Part shown: positions 47,265-54,820 of the stretch, in pieces
Numbering within the stretch: position 1 is the stretch's first letter
Layout: the number at the start of each line of letters is the position of its first letter
Source: JAWKOK01 sp963765875
GTDB lineage: Bacteria; Chloroflexota; Anaerolineae; Caldilineales; Caldilineaceae
NCBI GenBank assembly: GCA_963765875.1
Contig: CAVXYK010000008.1
Location: 62,001-126,000, forward strand
Length of the DNA stretch: 64,000 bases
Direction: 5' to 3'
Translations under genes and position numbers: made by a program
Notes under the pieces: generated by a model
Told to the model about the DNA's origin: nothing
What the model saw: the letters and a program-made list of their open reading frames with translations, nothing else
Database searches by the model: none

Positions 47265-47759
47265 TCACTTCTCGAACGACGTCCCTCCATCGCGCCGCAG
47301 ATCGACTACATCCACATCGCCAAGCGCGGCCAACAGATCATCCGTCCGCAGGATCACAGCCACGCCACGCACGCCTGAGCCGAGCGAGACTTCATCCTGA
47401 GCCAGCAGACTGCGGTCGACCAGAATGGGCACGGGCTGGGCGAGGCCAAACGGCCCGACCGTACCGACGCGATAGCCGGTCACGGCCAGAACCTCGTCGG
47501 GTTTGGCCATAGTGAGGCGAGATTGTCCGAGATGTTTGCGCAGAGTACGCCAGGAGATCTGGTCGGGTCCGGCCACAAGCACCATCATGTAGGCATCCTG
47601 GCCGATACGAAACAGGATGCTGCGGATTATCTGATCCGGTGATTGATCCCGCTCGTCGGCAGCCTGTTCCAGCGAGGTAACCGGCCCTTCATGGCGAAAG
47701 ATCTGATGAGGAATCCCCAGAGATTCGAGGACAACGGCAACCGGCGGTGACTGTTCCAT
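47265..47759 (-). CDS. YbaK/ProX-family aminoacyl-tRNA deacylase domain protein
   Basis: 164 residues, one YbaK/ProRS-associated domain. Typical parts are HEGPVTSLEQAADERDQSPDQIIRSILFRIG, LTMAKPDEVLAVTGYRVGTVGPFGL and the C-terminal LGSGVRGVAVILRTDDLL. The YbaK lysine position (VFKTL) reads IIRSIL, so Lys is replaced by Arg-Ser; the substrate or chemistry may differ from ybaK at 10353. The family clears mischarged tRNAs in trans. It lies 108 bp upstream of the oligopeptidase on the same strand and might be cotranscribed with it. Confidence 0.75.
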   Translation of the reverse strand: MEQSPPVAVVLESLGIPHQIFRHEGPVTSLEQAADERDQSPDQIIRSILFRIGQDAYMMVLVAGPDQISWRTLRKHLGQSRLTMAKPDEVLAVTGYRVGTVGPFGLAQPVPILVDRSLLAQDEVSLGSGVRGVAVILRTDDLLAALGDVDVVDLRRDGGTSFEK

Positions 47760-47799
47760 GTGTGATCCTCAATAAAACAAGCTGATAGGAAACCGGTAC

Positions 47800-47836
47800 A
47801 AAAAAAGGAGTCGGCACAAATGAGCCGACTCCTTCA
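47800..47836 (-). terminator. Terminator of the HhH membrane protein gene
   Basis: On the minus strand AAGGAGTCGGC (47834-47824) pairs with its complement (47815-47805) around an 8-nt loop and runs into seven T residues. Confidence 0.8.
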
Positions 47837-47877
47837 AAGATTCTAGTACAGCCGCATGACCTAGTTAAGTCAGTCCG

Positions 47878-47954
47878 GCGTGAATGCCACGACAGAAATG
47901 TCGCAGCCCACCCAATGGCAAGAACGGTATGACGATTCCCGCCGGGATTCCCTA
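47878..47954. repeat. Dispersed intergenic repeat, family C, copy 2
   Basis: About 77 bp matching 3158-3237, including GCGTGAATGCCACGACAGAAAT and ATTCCCGCCGGGATTC. Its CTAG end supplies the stop codon of the HhH gene at 47952. Confidence 0.65.
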
Positions 47955-48701
47955 GCCGTCGGACAGCTTGCGTGCCTGACGGCTCCAGTCAAAGGCGTTG
48001 GCTGCAGGGATCGCCTTTGTGAGTTTCTCAAGCGTGGCTTCGTCAGCATCAATGATCTGTTGGTAGGAGACAATGCCTGCTTCATTGAGACGCTGGGCAT
48101 AGACCTTGCCGATACCCTTAATTTTGGTCAGATCGTCAACTTCTAGTGGGACCTCAGCAATCCGCTCGGTGACGGCCTCTGCCTCTTTGACGACAAGTTC
48201 TTCGGTGACAAGTTCTTCATCAACCACCACTTCTACGTCGCCGGCATCCTCGACTACCACAGTGTTCATAGTGGCAGCGGCTTCCGTTACCGCTTCATCA
48301 GCTGATTCCTCAACGGCCTCTACTTCGGCTGTCTCCTCAACCACAACGGCGTCGGCGCCTACGACAGTATCTGTGACAGCAACTTCGGCAGTCGATTCTT
48401 GAGCCACTGGCGCATCGTCTGAGCCATCAGCCGCATCGTCAATACGGCCACTGGCTCCGATGATAGCAGCGCCATCTGATCGGATGGCAGGCGCGTCGCC
48501 GGCATGGCGACTATCCGGCAGAGACTCAAAGCCGGAGACACCAGCCTCAGCCTCCATGGAGATCAGATCCGCCTCCAACTCTTTCTCGAATTCACTTTCT
48601 TCCGGATTTTCCACGATATATTCATCATAGATCAAATAGCAGACGACTGCTGCAATGATAAGAGCTAGTAGGGACCATATAACGTTCAGTACGACGCCCA
48701 T
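47952..48701 (-). CDS. Membrane-anchored protein with a C-terminal helix-hairpin-helix domain
   Basis: 249 residues from MGVVLNVIWSLLALIIA, with GGAGG about 10 nt upstream; the TTG at 48710 is too close to it. Residues 5-28 form one membrane helix. A long acidic, Val/Glu/Ala-rich linker (about 30-185) follows. The C-terminal 60 residues are a tandem HhH fold with DDLTKIKGIGKVYAQRLNEAGI and an equivalent second half, the type seen in DUF4332 and ribosomal L17-associated domains. Such domains usually bind nucleic acid or mediate protein contacts; here one would be tethered to the membrane. The stop codon lies inside a dispersed repeat. Confidence 0.7.
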   Translation of the reverse strand: MGVVLNVIWSLLALIIAAVVCYLIYDEYIVENPEESEFEKELEADLISMEAEAGVSGFESLPDSRHAGDAPAIRSDGAAIIGASGRIDDAADGSDDAPVAQESTAEVAVTDTVVGADAVVVEETAEVEAVEESADEAVTEAAATMNTVVVEDAGDVEVVVDEELVTEELVVKEAEAVTERIAEVPLEVDDLTKIKGIGKVYAQRLNEAGIVSYQQIIDADEATLEKLTKAIPAANAFDWSRQARKLSDG

Positions 48702-48908
48702 TGGATGCAAGCCTCCTTGAGTTAGCGATTGTCATGAAATCTAACGCAGGGTTGTCAGCGCAGATCAATGCGAAACTGTGATGATCATAACGCACAGACC
48801 CAGTCACTTTGTGTGCATATTTTTCGCATAATAGTGTACTTCGAAACGGACCAAACTGCAATGATGCAGCGTTGCGATCGAGATATTTCGATCCGTTTTC
48901 AATACGCC

Positions 48909-49559
48909 TTACTGCCGGGACAACCATGCCTCGTTGCGCCGAACGGAATCGCTGAAGATTTCGTAGAGATTTGGCAACACTGAATTCTCTACGCTAGGCC
49001 TGCCCAATACCGCATCACGCCAGGCGCCAACCTTGGGGAATCCTTCGAAGGCGTCGACGGCTGGAGCCAACCGATTGGCCCAGGTCAACCGCATGAAGGC
49101 GGGCCCGGCCGTGGCATCCACAAGGCTGAATCGTTCTCCGCTAAAGAAGGGTCCTTCGACCTCCTCTTCGAGGCGGCCAAGGCGAACACGTACCCCCTCC
49201 AACGCAGCCTGGGCTTTGTCGTCATCGGCAGCGCTGTAGAGCTGATAGACATCGCCATACATGCCGACGATCAACTCCTGCCACATGCGATCCTGGGCGC
49301 GTTCAAGAGGCGTTGACGGCATCACGTGGGGCGGATGCACCTCATCGAGATACTCGTTGATGACGGCAGACTCAAAGAGGCGATGGCCCTCTGGCGTTAG
49401 GACGACCGGCACCTTGCCGGTGGGCGACAGGGCCAAAAACCAGTCAGGTTTGTTGCTCAAATCGATATATTCGATCTCGTAGGGGATCTCTTTTTCGTTG
49501 AGCACAGTCACGCTGCGCTGAACAAACGGTCATAGATTGAAACTGACAACTTTGTACAT
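48909..49559 (-). CDS. Glutathione S-transferase-like protein with in-frame TGA at the active-site Cys (candidate selenoprotein)
   Basis: Translation should begin at the ATG at 49559, which has AAAGGAG 6 nt upstream. The reading is MYKVVSFNL, TGA (49532-49530), PFVQRSVTVLNEKEIPYEIEYIDLSNKPDWF and on without a break to 216 residues. In this GST group the motif is xLCPFVQR, so TGA falls exactly on the catalytic Cys. The thioredoxin-like domain (LSPTGKVPVVL, FESAVINEYLDE) and helical domain are intact. A hairpin at 49523-49497 follows the TGA with SECIS-like geometry. If read as Sec this is a selenoprotein GST. Otherwise it is a point-mutated gene, or a shorter protein from the GTG at 49511 without the active site. 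Confidence 0.7.
49497..49523 (-). promoter_or_regulatory. SECIS-like hairpin directly after the in-frame TGA
   Basis: On the minus strand the stem AGCGCAG (49519-49513) pairs with CTGTGCT (49507-49501), seven pairs including one G-U, around the loop CGTGA. Below a C-C mismatch, GTT pairs with AAC. The loop begins 17 nt after the TGA and has G as its second base, as bacterial SECIS elements require. Confidence 0.45.
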
Positions 49560-49600
49560 ATCCTACTCCTTTGTTTGAGTGAACAATCATTCACAAGCAA

Positions 49601-50578
49601 TCATATCGTCCGATAGCGCCAAATGCCGTCCATCTCCTCAACGGCCACCCGCTGTTCGCCGATGAGCAGATCCAGATAGCCGATCAGCATCCACAGCCCG
49701 GCCAGGTTGACCCCGCCGGCGGCGGACGGGTAGAGCTTGACCATCAGTTCGGCTGCGGTCTCCACGCCGGCGGAGAGATACAGATAGCACTCTTCCTTAC
49801 GGGCGGCAATGCGGTCCCGCTGACGGCGCGCCAACCCGGTCAAATCCGTAAACGATTTTCCATGGCCCGGGTAGACAATGTCAACCGGCAACGCTTCGAT
49901 TCGATCCAACGAGTCAAGAAAGAGCGGCAGTGCGGCCACGCGGTCTAGACCATGCGGAGGCGTCTCCGTAACCGGCGTCGGCGTACGCTGCAACAACATA
50001 TCTGAGGCGATCAGGCGCCTGGCGTCACGTTGATAGAAACAGGTCAACGTACTGGCGTGTCCCGGCGTATGGATCGCTTCCCACGCCAAACCGCCAAGGT
50101 TGATCTGATCGCCTGCCGTGAACGTCGACAAGCGGTCCGCCGGAATGCCGCGGTAATTGTCAGCAATCCACTGATAGAAGACCATAAGCTGGTCAATGGT
50201 CGCCTGGGAAAGGCCGCAGCAAGGAAAGAAGACTTGGCGGTAGTATTGCTGGCGCCTGGCCCACATAGTACTGAAATTGACCAGCCACTCATAGCTGACA
50301 TCCAGTGCGTGAAAAGTAGCGTCGCTACGCTCGGCAATGCGCGCAGCATTGCCCATGTGGTCGATGTGGGCATGGGTGATGACTACTCGCGCCAAATCGG
50401 CAATCTTTATGTCATGCTGCGCCAGCCCGTCCTGAAGCGCTGCCCACGATTCATCTGAGTAGTCACCGGTGTCGATGAGGACCGGTTCGGGCTCAAGAAA
50501 GAGATAGGCGTTGACGGTGGCACTTTCCAGCGCGAAAGGAAGTTCTATGCGATAGGGTGATTGGATACTGTTTTGCAT
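49601..50578 (-). CDS. Metallo-beta-lactamase fold hydrolase
   Basis: 325 residues. The MBL domain has VLIDTGDYSDESW, the metal motif THAHIDHMGNAARI (HxHxDH), HTPGHASTLTCFY, an Asp in LIASDMLLQ and YPGHGKSFTD, giving the ligand set for two metals. The region after about 230 is a helical extension as in the glyoxalase II-like/LACTB2 group. It is a cytosolic hydrolase of thioesters, lactones or nucleic acid; the substrate is not set by sequence. Its start codon is preceded by AGATGC with no strong Shine-Dalgarno. The GST-like gene starts 41 bp downstream on the same strand and may share its transcript. Confidence 0.85.
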   Translation of the reverse strand: MQNSIQSPYRIELPFALESATVNAYLFLEPEPVLIDTGDYSDESWAALQDGLAQHDIKIADLARVVITHAHIDHMGNAARIAERSDATFHALDVSYEWLVNFSTMWARRQQYYRQVFFPCCGLSQATIDQLMVFYQWIADNYRGIPADRLSTFTAGDQINLGGLAWEAIHTPGHASTLTCFYQRDARRLIASDMLLQRTPTPVTETPPHGLDRVAALPLFLDSLDRIEALPVDIVYPGHGKSFTDLTGLARRQRDRIAARKEECYLYLSAGVETAAELMVKLYPSAAGGVNLAGLWMLIGYLDLLIGEQRVAVEEMDGIWRYRTI

Positions 50579-50886
50579 CTATTCTGGCTCTGGAACGGAT
50601 CGCTTCATCCGGCGTCTGGTTTGGCTAACCCAGGAATTATCACACAGGCAGGAAGACGCGCCAACTGACACGGAGCATGTATGGCGACATTGTCAATCTG
50701 GCGCAGTGCAGAAACTGTCGCTCACTCTTCATGACGGAGTCCGGCCTTGTTGCAGGAACCGTCTTTCATAACCTTTAGAAGAGACTCTTCCAGGCAAACA
50801 AGCCCACTGAAGCTCCGCACCATCAAGGCGGAGCGAACGTCGAAACCAGAGAAGTCGAACCCATAGATAACGCCCGGACCAGCAAA

Positions 50887-50911
50887 AAGCCCCGACGGAG
50901 AGTCAGGGCTT
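50887..50911 (-). terminator. Terminator of the RTX-like gene
   Basis: On the minus strand AAGCCCTGAC pairs with GTCGGGGCTT around a 5-nt loop and runs into TTTTTG. The remainder of the 398-bp spacer 50579-50976 shows nothing else. Confidence 0.7.
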
Positions 50912-50976
50912 CACATGCCATATTCAGTTCAGCCGCAAAAAGCTCAGCTATGGGCGAATGGGATCGTCGAGAAACG

Positions 50977-51402
50977 CTACTGGCAGGCCTCGCCATTGCA
51001 TTGATCCGTGCCGGGACCGCCTTGCATTCCGTTTCTCTCATCGTCACAGTCGAGAAGATCATCGCCCTCGCCGCCGAAAAGCGTATTGTACATACCGCGA
51101 ACCGCGATTGCATCATCATCATCGCCGCCCTCGATCACATTGAAATGGCCGGACACACAGATGAGGTCTTCGCCACCTCCGCCATGGATTCGGTTCCACC
51201 CGCCGTCGACCACAATCACATCATCGCCGCTGGTCCCATAAATGGCAACATCGTAGCCGACATAGACGATAGTGGCAACATGGCCACCACAGGTAGGATC
51301 GCCGATCTGAGCAGCCGGAGCGGCAGAGAGAGTCAGCGGAACGAACAACTGTGCTACGACAAGTGCCAAAAGCACTCGCTTGAGCGAACGATACATCAGC
51401 AT
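50977..51402 (-). CDS. Small secreted RTX-like calcium-binding repeat protein
   Basis: 141 residues. GAGGGG lies 5 nt before the ATG. A signal peptide (RVLLALVVAQLFVPLTLSAAPA) is followed by about 110 residues of hemolysin-type repeats: GTSGDDVIVV, HGGGGEDLICV, EGGDDDDAIAV, FGGEGDDLLDC and QGGPGTDQC. These form a short beta-roll that binds calcium between turns. Five mature Cys residues are unusual for RTX proteins and could give disulphides outside the cell. No type I secretion genes or second domain are adjacent, so export by the Sec signal peptide is likely. The role is unknown. Confidence 0.7.
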   Translation of the reverse strand: MLMYRSLKRVLLALVVAQLFVPLTLSAAPAAQIGDPTCGGHVATIVYVGYDVAIYGTSGDDVIVVDGGWNRIHGGGGEDLICVSGHFNVIEGGDDDDAIAVRGMYNTLFGGEGDDLLDCDDERNGMQGGPGTDQCNGEACQ

Positions 51403-51602
51403 GGTTACCCCTCACATTCATGTTTGAAACCGACGGTAGGGTACATCAGAACGCAGGATACCACCAAATTGGAATCGAAACTGGGCGCGTCAACTCCGCT
51501 TGCCTGACGCAATCTTAAGCCACTGCAAACGTTTTCGTTCGGAGCTGCAACGGGAAGCCTACGCCCCCTATACATGGCATATTTCGGATTGTGGGTAGAA
51601 CA

Positions 51603-51661
51603 TGCCGGGGACGGCCCATGAGTCTTGCAGATGTCCAAATTGATCTGGACCGTCCCCGACT
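51603..51661. repeat. REP-like palindrome in a gene-free spacer
   Basis: GCCGGGGACGGCC at 51603 faces GGACCGTCCCCGAC ending at 51661, nearly complementary around a 30-bp centre. The spacer 51403-51760 has no supported gene. Confidence 0.5.
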
Positions 51662-51760
51662 CGCATTCTTTCGCCCCCAGCGTGGATCACACCCACCCGC
51701 ACACAGGCGATTGGTTGGGTGCCAGGTGCACATGGAAAAGGGCTGGCAGTGACGACTACA

Positions 51761-52304
51761 TCAAGTCTGCATGGGATCAGTAAGGATCTCGACGATCGAT
51801 GGGCCGTCGAACGCTAGCCCTTGAGCGATGGCGTCGTGGATTTCGTTGGGCTTGGTCGCTCGGATTCCTTTGCCGCCGCATGGCATCGGCAAAGCCGAGA
51901 TTGGAGTGACCGACGATACCAAAGACCGTGTCCACACCCCAGTCGGTCATGACCTTTACCAGTTGATCGGAGACTGTCGGTTGATGCTCGGGCTCATCAA
52001 CTTGGACATGAATGCCATCCTCACGCAGGTCCAGGGGATATGGAATCGCGCAGTCGCCATAGCCTTCCGGTGGTTCGCCGGAACTGGGGTCATATTCATA
52101 ACCGTGCCAGGGGCAGATGACCCATTGGCCGTCGATCTGCCCTTCACCAAGCGGGCCGCCCTGATGCGGACAGCGATTGTCCAGCGCTGTATAGCCGTGC
52201 TCGTCTGTACGTACCAGACAGACGGCAGTGTTGTTTGCCATCACCATCGTGACCTGTCCAACTGTCAGCGCGTCGAGATCTGCGACCTTTACCCATTTGT
52301 GCAT
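51761..52304 (-). pseudogene. Rieske-ThDP enzyme fusion gene with a large internal deletion
   Basis: The start is sound: GGAGG lies 5 nt before the ATG at 52304. Residues 1-105 form a Rieske domain with CPHQGGPLGE and CPWHGYEYDPSSG, the CxH and CxxH ligands for a [2Fe-2S] cluster. Residues 110-140 are the N-terminus of a thiamine diphosphate enzyme (VSDQLVKVMTDWGVDTVFGIVGHSNLGFADAMR). There the frame breaks. The next frame gives GGKGIRATKPNEIHDAIAQGL and AFDGPSIVEILTDPMQT with a TGA at 51761, a normal C-terminus of pyruvate oxidase-type ThDP enzymes. Some 400-450 residues between them are missing, with the junction near 51880. The parent would be a Rieske-pyruvate oxidase-like fusion. Confidence 0.65.
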
Positions 52305-52342
52305 TGTTTCCTCCATATTGACGATCCCAAAGAAATAATATT

Positions 52343-52410
52343 CCATGAAGACACACAACGTGACACGAAGCAATGTGCCCTTCGTGGAAATTCGTGTTTC
52401 TTCGTGGATA
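52343..52410. repeat. Inverted repeat, family A (CACGAAG type)
   Basis: CCATGAAGACACACAACG and GACACGAAG face CTTCGTGG and GTGTTTCTTCGTGGA. It lies 39 bp upstream of the Rieske-ThDP remnant. The rest of the spacer to 52708 shows no gene. Confidence 0.6.
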
Positions 52411-52708
52411 ACTATTTTTCTGTTTTGGCCTTAGCGATTGCCGCTTCCTCTCCACATCAGCAGTCCAACCGACCACGACATTGTTGTGTACGCGCGTCAC
52501 GAGAACGCCGGGACACTATACCATTGATTCACTGGGCCGGAGGGTAGGCACGCCCACCCAGGGGGGTCTGATCCTAACGGGGCGAGGTGGGTTATCGTCA
52601 AGCATTCATACTGGAGCGATCTGGATTGCGTTTAGTCGTTGAAAAGGTCTATCATAAAGTTGATCGAGTTCACCATCGACGTAATCGAAGTAGAAAAGGA
52701 CCCCTCAG

Positions 52709-53134
52709 ATGAGCCTCGAAAGCGAACAAAAAGAAGTTGATAGTAGCCGTATCTGGCTTGGGGGACTGGTCACAATCGTTTTGTCAGTGATCGGCAACTT
52801 GATATTGCTCTGGCTGGCGAACCTGTTGCTGACCATCCCTCCAGAATTTGAGCCCCTAGGTCCGCTGCGGATATCTATCTTCACTGTGGTATTCGTATTG
52901 GGCGGCATTATCGTCTATGCAATTCTGGCAGCTAGAGCGCACTACCCCATCCGCACCTTCCAAAAAGTTGCCTGGATATTCCTGATCATCTCATTCTTGC
53001 CGGATATTGCCATGCTCTTCACCGACTTCATGCCGGGAGCAACCATAGCGTCCGTTGGTGTTCTCATGCTCACCCATGTTGTCCCCGGCCTGATTGCTAT
53101 CTACGTCTTGCCTGCGATGACAAAAGCAAAGTGA
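52709..53134 (+). CDS. DUF6069-like four-helix membrane protein
   Basis: 141 residues with AAAGGA about 8 nt upstream. Four membrane helices are clear, at about 17-40, 54-77, 86-107 and 114-136. The final helix holds LMLTHVVPGLIAIYVLP, where His is a likely conserved residue. Overall layout and wording resemble the DUF6069 family of small four-helix proteins. No function is known. It is monocistronic; the MgtC gene 120 bp downstream on the same strand may or may not share its transcript. Confidence 0.65.
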   Translation: MSLESEQKEVDSSRIWLGGLVTIVLSVIGNLILLWLANLLLTIPPEFEPLGPLRISIFTVVFVLGGIIVYAILAARAHYPIRTFQKVAWIFLIISFLPDIAMLFTDFMPGATIASVGVLMLTHVVPGLIAIYVLPAMTKAK

Positions 53135-53254
53135 ATTACCACTCGGTGTCCGATATTTGCGGGAGACGCGCGTCTCTAGCCGGTCTGATTCGTTTGTACC
53201 TGGAAGACTAGTGCTTCCCGCAATTTGTGGCGCTTCAGCTCATGGAGAACCGCT

Positions 53255-53893
53255 ATGACATATGAAACTGCTGAAGGATTGCTGCAAGTTCTGCTGGCCG
53301 TCGTGGTAGGTGGCGTTGTCGGAGCCGAACGGGAATTTCGCACCGGCATTGGTCTGCGCACATTGATGTTGATCTGTCTGGGGTCAGCGCTCTTCACCAT
53401 CTACTCGGACATATTTTCGTTCGGGGAGGGGGATCCTCGCCGCATTGCTGCCGCGGTCGTCACGGGCGTCGGTTTTCTCGGCGGCGGTATGATCCTGCGA
53501 CACCGAGGCTCCGTCCATGGACTGACCACAGCGGCCACGGTCTGGCTAGTCGCCGCCCTGGGTATGGGTATAGGCATTGGCCAATACGTGCTCGTCGGCG
53601 TCGCCACGCTCTTGGTCCTGGCCGTTCTCTGGCTTGTCCCCAAGCTTCTGCAATCGAGCCGTGTACGCCAAACGCTGACTTATGAAGTGCTGGGGCCACC
53701 GGGCGAGATGATTTACGCCGATTTGATTGCGGTGATGGAGGCCGATCGTCTGCACGTGGCCAATGGAACAAAGGGCAAAGAACTGGACGGCTTTCGCTAT
53801 ACATGGCGGGCCTACGGCCGTCCTGCCGATCACGATGCAGCCGCGCTGACACTGATGCAGAATGAGAAGGTACGGGAATTCAGGGCAGTGTAG
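53255..53893 (+). CDS. MgtC/SapB family membrane protein
   Basis: 212 residues from MTYETAEGLLQVLLAV, with GGAG 8 nt upstream, preferred over 53225. The MgtC domain (about 1-135) has VGGVVGAEREFRTGIGLRTLMLICLGSALF, with the conserved ERE, and ITGVGFLGGG-type wording in VVTGVGFLGGGMILRHRGSVHGLTTAATVW. Four to five helices are present. The cytosolic C-terminal part (about 140-212) is a small ACT-like domain. MgtC proteins affect survival at low magnesium and inhibit the F-type ATPase in Salmonella; the role here is unknown. Confidence 0.88.
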   Translation: MTYETAEGLLQVLLAVVVGGVVGAEREFRTGIGLRTLMLICLGSALFTIYSDIFSFGEGDPRRIAAAVVTGVGFLGGGMILRHRGSVHGLTTAATVWLVAALGMGIGIGQYVLVGVATLLVLAVLWLVPKLLQSSRVRQTLTYEVLGPPGEMIYADLIAVMEADRLHVANGTKGKELDGFRYTWRAYGRPADHDAAALTLMQNEKVREFRAV

Positions 53894-53930
53894 AGGATAG
53901 AATCTGAAGGATGGCCCTATACCGCCGCGA

Positions 53931-53984
53931 GAGATTGTGGCCTTCGGTCGGGGATTGGACGATTGTCAGACCGTCCACAATCTC
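53931..53984. repeat. Short inverted repeat downstream of mgtC-like gene
   Basis: GAGATTGTGG (53931-53940) faces its complement (53975-53984). It lies between the convergent MgtC and DUF2461 genes and could help end both transcripts, although no T run follows. Confidence 0.4.
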
Positions 53985-54037
53985 CCAGTCCCCGAATCTC
54001 GATAAGATGAAACAGTCGATCTCGCGGAAGCATCAGT

Positions 54038-54757
54038 TCAGCCCGCCTGATCCACCCTCACCAGCCACTGTTGAAGCGGCGCCATGGCCTTGCAATGCTC
54101 GTAGCAGATGTCAACCAGCTCAGGGGTGGTCACAACCTGAACGTCGAACTGAGGCGACGAGGCGTGGATCCCTTTGTACTTGAGCAGTTCAGCACGCGGG
54201 TGGTCGGCGTCGTAGCCGCGGGGCACACGCTTGTACTGCTCGCCACCTATCTCATAATCGCCGGCGGCCTGGACCTCGGCGATGGCTTGTTCTAGTTCCG
54301 CCCCCAACTTGTCGTCGTCCACGGCCTGCCAATACGCCTCCAGCATTCCCTTTGGAAAGCCCCAGACGCCGCCATAGAGTCCGATGCCAAAAGTGCCGAA
54401 CTGGAAACCGAAGCTGGGGTTCTCCATCTTCTTACGCTGGCCTTCCCAGAAGGCGAAGGCGATGTTGGTCTTGTAGGGCGTCTTGTCCTTGGAGAAGCGT
54501 GTATCGCGATAGATACGCATCATGGAGCCTGCGCCGTTGGTGCGCGTGTCATAGACGATGCCCGGCGAGATGCCGGCCTGGAGCCGCTCGCCTAGCGTGG
54601 CCACAAAGGCCGGGACATTGGCGATCACGTCTTCGCGATAGCGCTGCTTGTTGGCATCGAACCAGGTTTTTTCGTTGTTTTCGGACAACTCGTCTAGGAA
54701 ATCCAGCGTATCAGCTGGGAACCCATCAAACGTTGTTTCTGTCATATTAATGTCCAT
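54038..54757 (-). CDS. DUF2461 family protein
   Basis: 239 residues. The family signature is present throughout: LDFLDELSENNEKTWFDANKQRY at the start, then MMRIYRDTRFSKDKTPYKTNIAFAFW, GIGLYGGVWGFPKGMLEAYW, and the ending HASSPQFDVQVVTTPELVDICYEHCKAMAPLQQWL. This family (TIGR02453) is widespread and cytosolic with no known activity. GGAAG precedes the ATG. It lies 63 bp upstream of nothing coding on its strand, being downstream of the Eis-like gene across a 63-bp gap, so the two may be cotranscribed in the order DUF2461 last. Confidence 0.85.
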   Translation of the reverse strand: MDINMTETTFDGFPADTLDFLDELSENNEKTWFDANKQRYREDVIANVPAFVATLGERLQAGISPGIVYDTRTNGAGSMMRIYRDTRFSKDKTPYKTNIAFAFWEGQRKKMENPSFGFQFGTFGIGLYGGVWGFPKGMLEAYWQAVDDDKLGAELEQAIAEVQAAGDYEIGGEQYKRVPRGYDADHPRAELLKYKGIHASSPQFDVQVVTTPELVDICYEHCKAMAPLQQWLVRVDQAG

Positions 54758-54820
54758 TCTTTCTTCCGCGAATATCAGCCCAATCCGCGGTATCCGCGTT
54801 CTATCCCAATTTCTGTTGAC

